DNA of 39,928 bases, taken from assembly GCA_017615125.1 (NCBI GenBank), contig JAGAAS010000018.1, forward strand, positions 1 through 39,928, written 5' to 3'. The position numbers and the translations under genes are program-made. Shown here one piece after another: positions 35,463 through 39,928 of this stretch. Each line of letters starts with the position of its first letter. Positions within the stretch are counted from its first letter, which is position 1. The notes beneath the pieces are model-generated. The model had not been told where the DNA came from. It saw only the letters and a program-made list of their open reading frames with translations, and searched no databases. This DNA is from Bacteroidaceae bacterium. Its GTDB lineage: Bacteria > Bacteroidota > Bacteroidia > Bacteroidales > Bacteroidaceae.

Positions 35463-35586
35463 GTCGCTGAGGTGTCAGGAAAAAACCCGCTAAACAAAAA
35501 AGAACAAACAGTCCGCGCCGAATATGGCGCAGAACCGTTATGTCACTCTTGTTTAGGCTTGAATAGTTTTCCTGACTTTCAGCGAC
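35463..35586. repeat. 124-bp nested inverted-repeat element
   Basis: Outer arms GTCGCTGA...GTCAGGAAAA (35463-35483) and their near-perfect complement (35567-35586), a middle stem GCTAAACAA / TTGTTTAG(g)C (35489-35497 with 35549-35558) and an inner hairpin GCGCC-GAATAT-GGCGC (35515-35530). It could be a miniature transposable element or a folded RNA leader. The gap 35392-35862 holds nothing else except the terminator-like hairpin and the ppdK promoter. Confidence 0.75.
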
Positions 35587-35773
35587 AAGAATGAAGCACA
35601 ACGCTTCTACATTATTCAATCAAATGGGGATTTCCGCATGAAATCCGACGACAAAGAAAAGAAGAAAAAACATAATCCGCAACAAATCAACATTTAAAAA
35701 AATGAAAAAACTTGGCTCCCTTCTCGATTTGCCGGGAAAAGGAAGCTTTATTCCTATATTTTAAATGAAATTG

Positions 35774-35804
35774 TTGCATTTTTCCGAAAAAGGCGCTACC
35801 TTTG
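35774..35804 (+). promoter_or_regulatory. Promoter of ppdK
   Basis: TTG (35774-35776), 20 nt, TACCTTTG (35797-35804): an exact match to the Bacteroidetes consensus. The leader would be about 50 nt. Confidence 0.8.
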
Positions 35805-35862
35805 CACGCCAAAATCATAGAAAGGGAATTATCGTATTATTTTACCAAATAAAAACAATCCT

Positions 35863-38589
35863 ATGGACAAAAAAAGAGTTTATCTGTTCGGCAACGGAAA
35901 GGCCGAAGGAAACGCATCAATGCGTGAGCAGCTGGGCGGCAAGGGTGCCAACCTGGCAGAAATGAACCTCGTGGGAATCCCCGTTCCTCCCGGTTTCACT
36001 ATCACCACCGACGTTTGCAACGAGTACTACGAGGTAGGTCAGGAGAAGATCACCGCCCTCCTTCGCGACGAGGTGAATGCTGCCGTTGACCACATCGAGA
36101 AACTGATGAACTGCAAGTTCGGCTCGGTGGAGAACCCTCTGCTCGTTTCCGTACGCTCCGGAGCCCGCGCCTCTATGCCCGGCATGATGGATACCATCCT
36201 GAACCTTGGTCTCAACGATGCTGTGGCTGAGGGTATGGTGAAGAAGACTGGCAATCCTCACTTCGTATACGACTCGTACCGCCGCTTCGTACAGATGTAC
36301 GGCGACGTAGTGCTCGGCATGAAGCCCGTGAACAAGGAAGACATCGACCCCTTTGAGGCTATCATCGAGGACGTGAAGGCCGTACGCGGCGTGAAGCTCG
36401 ACAAAGACCTCAGCGTTGAGGAGCTCAAGACCCTCGTAGCCCGCTTCAAGAAGGCTATCAAGGAGCAGACGAAGCAGGACTTCCCCGAAGATCCCATCGT
36501 TCAGCTCTGGGGCGCCATCTGCGCTGTATTCCGCAGCTGGATGAACGAGCGCGCCATCCTCTATCGTAAGATGGAAGGAATACCCGACGAGTGGGGAACG
36601 GCCGTTAGCGTTATGGCTATGGTATTCGGCAACATGGGCGACACCAGCGCCACAGGCGTATGCTTCAGCCGCGATGCTGCCACAGGCGAGAACCTCTTCA
36701 ACGGAGAGTATCTCGTCAACGCTCAGGGCGAGGACGTCGTAGCAGGCATCCGCACCCCGCAGCAGATCACCAAGATCGGCAGCCAGCGCTGGGCAGAGCG
36801 CGCAGGCATCAGCGAGGAAGAGCGCGTAGCTAAGTATCCCTCGATGGAAGAGGCTATGCCCGAGATCTACGCCGAGCTGAACGCTATCCAGGACAAGCTT
36901 GAGCACCACTACCGCGACATGCAGGATATGGAGTTCACCGTACAGGAAGGCAAGCTCTGGTTCCTCCAGACACGTAACGGCAAGCGCACAGGTACCGCTA
37001 TGGTGAAGATCGCTATGGACCTCCTCCGCGAAGGCCTCATCGACGAGAAGACCGCCATCATGCGCTGCGAGCCCCAGAAGCTCGACGAGCTGCTCCACCC
37101 CGTCTTCGACAAGGACGAGCTGAAGAAGGCAAAGGTCATCACCCAGGGCCTCCCCGCAAGCCCCGGCGCAGCATGCGGACAGATCGTGTTCCACGCTGAC
37201 GACGCACAGGCTTGGCACAAGGACGGACACAAGGTTATTATGGTACGTCTCGAGACTTCTCCCGAAGACCTCGCAGGTATGGCCAGCGCAGAGGGTATCC
37301 TTACCGCACGCGGAGGTATGACCTCTCACGCAGCTGTTGTAGCACGCGGTATGGGCAAGTGCTGCGTCAGCGGCGCAGGAGCCATCAACGTGAACTACAA
37401 GACCAAGACCGTCGAGATCGAAGGCGTCACCTACAAGGAAGGCGACTACATCTCGCTGAACGGTTCTACCGGACAGGTCTACGCAGGCAAGGTGCCCACG
37501 AAGGCTGCCGAGCTGAGCGGCGACTTCAAGGCCCTCATGGACCTCTGCGACAAGTACACCAAGCTGCAGGTTCGCACCAACGCCGACACTCCCCACGATG
37601 CTCAGGTAGCACGTGCCTTCGGCGCCAAGGGTATCGGCCTCACCCGCACCGAGCACATGTTCTTCGAGGACAAGAAGATCATCGCCATGCGTGAGATGAT
37701 TCTCGCCGACTCCGTTGAAGGACGCGAGAAAGCCCTCGCCAAGCTGCTCCCCTACCAGAAGGCCGACTTCAAGGGCATCCTCGAAGCTATGGACGGCTGC
37801 CCCGTTAACATCCGCCTCCTCGATCCTCCTCTCCACGAGTTCGTACCCCACGATATCGCAGGACAGCAGACGATGGCCGACGAGATGGGCGTCTCCATCG
37901 AGACCATCCAGAAGCGCGTAGCCAGCCTCGCTGAGAACAACCCCATGCTGGGACATCGCGGCTGCCGTTTGGGCATCACCTTCCCCGAAATCACCGCTAT
38001 GCAGACACGCGCCATCCTTAGCGCAGCCTGCGAGCTGAAGAAGGAAGGCAAGAACCCCATGCCCGAAATCATGGTGCCCCTCATCGGTATCCTCTACGAG
38101 CTCAAGCAGCAGAAGGAGATCATCAACAAGGTAGCAAAGGAAGTCTTCGCCGAGTACGGCGTGGAGGTAGAGTTCGAGATCGGCACGATGATCGAGATTC
38201 CGCGTGCAGCCCTCACCGCCGACCGCATCGCTACTGAGGCTCAGTACTTCAGCTTCGGCACCAACGACCTCACGCAGATGACCTTCGGCTACAGCCGCGA
38301 CGACATCGCCTCCTTCCTCCCCGTCTATCTGGAGAAGAAGATCCTCAAGGTCGACCCGTTCCAGGTACTCGACCAGAAGGGCGTTGGCAAGCTCATCAAG
38401 TACGCCATCCGCAAGGGCCGCGAGGTACGTCCCGACCTACGCACCGGTATCTGCGGCGAGCACGGCGGCGAGCCCAGCTCCGTGAAGTTCTGCGCCAAGA
38501 TCGGTATGAACTACGCCAGCTGCTCACCCTTCCGCGTGCCCATCGCACGTCTGGCAGCCGCCCAGGCAGCCGTTGAGGAGGAAGCTTAA
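35863..38589 (+). CDS. ppdK: Pyruvate, phosphate dikinase
   Basis: 908 residues, close to the usual 870-910. The enzyme interconverts pyruvate, ATP and phosphate with phosphoenolpyruvate, AMP and pyrophosphate in the cytoplasm, serving glycolysis or gluconeogenesis in anaerobes. The N-terminal nucleotide-binding domain begins VYLFGNGKAEGNASMREQL and contains GGKGANLAEMN and SVRSGARASMPGMMDT. The swivelling domain has the phosphorylated His in GGMTSHAAVVARGMG (His489). The C-terminal PEP-binding barrel has LTRTEHMFF, GTNDLTQMTFGYSRDD and the catalytic Cys in GICGEHGGEPSS (Cys864). Codon use is strongly biased, as for a highly expressed gene. It has its own promoter and terminator. Confidence 0.98.
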   Translation: MDKKRVYLFGNGKAEGNASMREQLGGKGANLAEMNLVGIPVPPGFTITTDVCNEYYEVGQEKITALLRDEVNAAVDHIEKLMNCKFGSVENPLLVSVRSGARASMPGMMDTILNLGLNDAVAEGMVKKTGNPHFVYDSYRRFVQMYGDVVLGMKPVNKEDIDPFEAIIEDVKAVRGVKLDKDLSVEELKTLVARFKKAIKEQTKQDFPEDPIVQLWGAICAVFRSWMNERAILYRKMEGIPDEWGTAVSVMAMVFGNMGDTSATGVCFSRDAATGENLFNGEYLVNAQGEDVVAGIRTPQQITKIGSQRWAERAGISEEERVAKYPSMEEAMPEIYAELNAIQDKLEHHYRDMQDMEFTVQEGKLWFLQTRNGKRTGTAMVKIAMDLLREGLIDEKTAIMRCEPQKLDELLHPVFDKDELKKAKVITQGLPASPGAACGQIVFHADDAQAWHKDGHKVIMVRLETSPEDLAGMASAEGILTARGGMTSHAAVVARGMGKCCVSGAGAINVNYKTKTVEIEGVTYKEGDYISLNGSTGQVYAGKVPTKAAELSGDFKALMDLCDKYTKLQVRTNADTPHDAQVARAFGAKGIGLTRTEHMFFEDKKIIAMREMILADSVEGREKALAKLLPYQKADFKGILEAMDGCPVNIRLLDPPLHEFVPHDIAGQQTMADEMGVSIETIQKRVASLAENNPMLGHRGCRLGITFPEITAMQTRAILSAACELKKEGKNPMPEIMVPLIGILYELKQQKEIINKVAKEVFAEYGVEVEFEIGTMIEIPRAALTADRIATEAQYFSFGTNDLTQMTFGYSRDDIASFLPVYLEKKILKVDPFQVLDQKGVGKLIKYAIRKGREVRPDLRTGICGEHGGEPSSVKFCAKIGMNYASCSPFRVPIARLAAAQAAVEEEA

Positions 38590-38620
38590 ACACCTCTCCT
38601 CCCTTCCGCAAAGGAACAGA

Positions 38621-38663
38621 AACAGGCGAGGCTCCACAGAGGGGCTTCGCCTGTTGTTTTTTT
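38621..38663 (+). terminator. Terminator of ppdK
   Basis: A strong stem ACAGGCGA-GCTCC / GGGgCTTCGCCTGT followed by TGTTTTTTT, 32 nt past the ppdK stop. Confidence 0.92.
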
Positions 38664-38721
38664 GCCTGTTTCCTTCAAGAATCTGACCCTCAGCCTGATA
38701 AATAAAGTGGGGAAAACTGAA

Positions 38722-38773
38722 GGAGCAGCGAGAGCCAACAAACTTGTTTGAATGGCCGAGTCGCGAAAGAAGA
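38722..38773. repeat. REP-like hairpin element, copy B
   Basis: GGAGCAGCGA and GAGTCGCGA flank GCCAACAAAC-TT-GTTTGAATGGC. Compared with copy A (26476-26533) the flanks, the GCCA/TGG outer pairs and the TT loop are kept, while the inner stem is replaced on both sides. Confidence 0.7.
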
Positions 38774-38820
38774 AAAGCCACGAAGTGGGTTAACTAATGG
38801 GAAAAAAGTCCGTTTTTTGC

Positions 38821-38851
38821 TTGGAGGAACAGATATTTTTGACTACCTTTG
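38821..38851 (+). promoter_or_regulatory. Promoter of a candidate small RNA
   Basis: TTG (38821-38823), 20 nt, TACCTTTG (38844-38851): an exact match to the consensus, with no recognised gene behind it. Confidence 0.65.
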
Positions 38852-38857
38852 CAGAAG

Positions 38858-39060
38858 TCCAGTGGGACTAAATTGGCTTCATCCCTCGCGACTTGGGATG
38901 GCTGAAAGAAGAAGGTAAAAAGACCTGCCCCCGTAGGGCTATCAGCTCCGAAACGGAAGGGTGGTACAGAGGCAAGCGAGTAGAGAGGCTGGTGCGCCAG
39001 ACGGGCAACATAGCGCAGAAGGTGCTCAAGAAGGTCATCTTCGCTAACGAGAAATAAGTC
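38858..39060 (+). ncRNA. Candidate small structured RNA
   Basis: Starts at the expected start site of the promoter just upstream. It contains several short hairpins: AGTCC-AGT-GGGACT, CATCCC...GGGATG, TCCG-AAA-CGGA and CTGG-TGCG-CCAG. No ATG-led frame longer than a few codons is present on the plus strand; one frame is open without a start for about 60 codons. It does not match RNase P, tmRNA or SRP RNA motifs that I can recall. The 3' end is not marked by a clear terminator. Confidence 0.35.
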
Positions 39061-39126
39061 TGTCACGCGTGATGATAGCCTTGTAGGAAAATAAGACATT
39101 GACAAACAAACGATTACGAGCTAAGC

Positions 39127-39295
39127 GTTACAGTTGTTACAGTTACAGTTAGGAAAAAAGAGGGTATGCAAAAAGCGAAAAAGCCTCCTTTTTATTTTAT
39201 AAATTATTAATAATTAATATATTATATATAGAATATATAAAAAGGAGGAGTTAGATACCCCCTTAAAAAATAACTGTAACAACTGTAACTGTAAC
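39127..39295. repeat. Nested inverted repeat with an A/T-only core
   Basis: Outer 25-nt arms (39127-39151 and 39271-39295) are made of GTTACAG / CTGTAAC units; inner arms CCTCCTTTTTAT / ATAAAAAGGAGG (39184-39195 and 39237-39248) enclose 41 bp that are all A or T but for one G. It could be a miniature element, a protein-binding array with an unwinding region, or a large terminator. Confidence 0.8.
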
Positions 39296-39666
39296 AAAAA
39301 CCTTTCTTAAAAGGCTGTAAAACAACGCAATACGTTGCCTGTAATTACTCAGCAACCCCGAAAAAGCCTTCAAAAAGGACAAATGAGGCTCCAAAAACGG
39401 CCTTTTTGGCATCAAATTCAGGCAGGACATCCTCGTTTTAACACTTTTTTCCCTCCGTTTCGTGCATCTGGGGCCTACTAACGTTTCGCAATTTTTCTCT
39501 CAAAAGCAAGTTTTTTGCAGGAAAAGAGGGCTTTCTGTTGTCGAAAGTGGCAGGAAACAGGAACGAAAAGGTCATTTACTGCATCGTATGTATGCGTTTT
39601 TTCTCGAAAGCTGGAATTCTCTCCTCGCCAATTTATGCTAGGAAAAAAAAGAATTATGCTAGGAGA

Positions 39667-39732
39667 AAAAAGTTTTTTTCTTTCTACATTTCGCCGTATG
39701 AAGAAAGAAAAAAAATTTTTCCCTTCTTCATA
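39667..39732. repeat. Dispersed CTCGCCGTATG repeat, full-length copy
   Basis: Same alternating inverted-repeat layout as 26554-26624, with TTCGCCGT as the central loop and arms TTTCTACAT, ATGAAGAAAG and CTTCTTCAT. Confidence 0.75.
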
Positions 39733-39844
39733 TCATTTCCTTCTTTGGCTTTTAGTCTCTGCGCGCTAATCGGCATTTTAAGTTATACTGTATCGCAAAT
39801 GGTGCAGAGAACTTTTGAATAATTCTGACGCTCGATATTAAAGA

Positions 39845-39928
39845 TCATCTCCACCCCTTCCGGTATTCCTTCGGGCTCATGCCGTTAATGCGTAAGAAGA
39901 ACTTGCTGAAGGAAGGTGTGTCGGCGAA
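39845..39928 (-). CDS. AraC-family transcriptional regulator, C-terminal fragment
   Basis: The last 27 codons of a minus-strand gene entering from the right edge. FADTPSFSKFF and GMSPKEYRK are the second helix-turn-helix and closing signature of AraC-type DNA-binding domains. Whether this is a plain AraC regulator or the end of a hybrid two-component sensor, common in Bacteroidetes, cannot be seen here. Confidence 0.85.
   Translation of the reverse strand, partial: FADTPSFSKFFLRINGMSPKEYRKGWR

Larger units (their letters stand above)
38664..39844. other. 1.2-kb stretch without a recognised protein gene
   Basis: Holds, in order, a REP-like hairpin (38722-38773), a promoter with a candidate small RNA (38821 to about 39060), a palindrome TCACGCGTGA (39063-39072), a nested AT-rich inverted repeat (39127-39295), a hairpin CCAAAAA-CGGCC-TTTTTGG (39391-39409) and a dispersed repeat (39667-39732). 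Open frames here are short, overlap on both strands and lack family motifs. Confidence 0.7.

Noticed and set aside
35395-35619. Minus-strand frame of 74 codons upstream of the small lipoprotein
   Set aside because: It coincides with the nested inverted repeat and ends in the terminator-like hairpin. The translation shows no domain; it is more likely a by-product of the element.
38794-39105. Minus-strand frame of 103 codons downstream of ppdK
   Set aside because: It lies opposite a consensus promoter and structured sequence and shows no family motif. I could not exclude a real small protein, but the plus-strand RNA is better supported.
39391-39409. Hairpin CCAAAAA-CGGCC-TTTTTGG as a terminator
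   Set aside because: It is a perfect 7-bp stem but has no T run after it on either strand and no gene ending close by.
1-39928. CRISPR array, tRNA or rRNA genes, complete insertion sequence or prophage
   Set aside because: No regular direct repeats with unique spacers, no complete tRNA cloverleaf, no rRNA sequence and no transposase, integrase or phage structural motif was recognised on either strand.

Overview
The window looks like a Bacteroidales chromosome segment, most likely Prevotellaceae or a near relative. The evidence is three SusC/SusD-type features (paired TonB-dependent transporters, SusD/RagB lipoproteins, lipobox signal peptides), Bacteroidetes-type promoters (TTG, about 20 nt, TAnnTTTG) in front of several genes, and mostly absent Shine-Dalgarno sequences. 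The species cannot be told from the sequence alone.

Layout. 1-2320: the 5' part of a minus-strand gene for a secreted CotH-kinase protein with dockerin-type repeats and the start of a cohesin-like module; it runs off the left edge. 2456-18461: a seven-gene minus-strand operon behind one good promoter (18515-18545). Its order is a four-FAS1 lipoprotein, SusC, SusD, two FAS1 lipoproteins with C-terminal beta-sandwich modules, SusC, SusD. It encodes no recognisable glycoside hydrolase, protease or regulator, so it is not an ordinary polysaccharide utilisation locus. It is my main candidate for an undescribed surface-capture or adhesion/import system.

18934-24803: a small lipoprotein, a diacylglycerol/lipid kinase, a 5'-nucleotidase-type metallophosphatase divergent from a NudC-type NAD(H) pyrophosphatase, and a GHL10-type glycosidase-like lipoprotein. 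24997-26295: an AT-rich gene for a membrane-tethered protein of the arginine/agmatine deiminase fold with an intact catalytic set and an unfamiliar helical N-terminal region; it looks acquired. 26655-33637: UvrA, an outer-membrane barrel protein, a secreted protein joining a DUF4252-like domain to a lone TonB-receptor plug domain, a SIMPL protein and a 23S rRNA uracil methyltransferase.

34144-35391: a lipoprotein frame and a barrel-protein frame in the same register, separated only by one UAG; this is probably one gene with a premature stop. Just upstream is a strongly folded leader (35463-35586) and a terminator-like hairpin ending 10 nt before the start codon. 35863-38589: pyruvate, phosphate dikinase. 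38590-39844: 1.25 kb without a recognised gene, holding a terminator, a REP-like hairpin, a promoter followed by a candidate small RNA, a nested AT-rich inverted repeat and a dispersed repeat. 39845-39928: the C-terminus of an AraC-type DNA-binding domain, entering from the right.

The intergenic regions carry unusual structure: a dispersed repeat built on CTCGCCGTATGAAGAAAG at about 10.8, 18.7, 26.5, 31.3 and 39.7 kb, a REP-like hairpin in two copies with compensatory changes, and three tandem 20-bp palindromes at 33866-33929. No tRNA, rRNA, CRISPR array, complete insertion sequence or prophage gene was seen.
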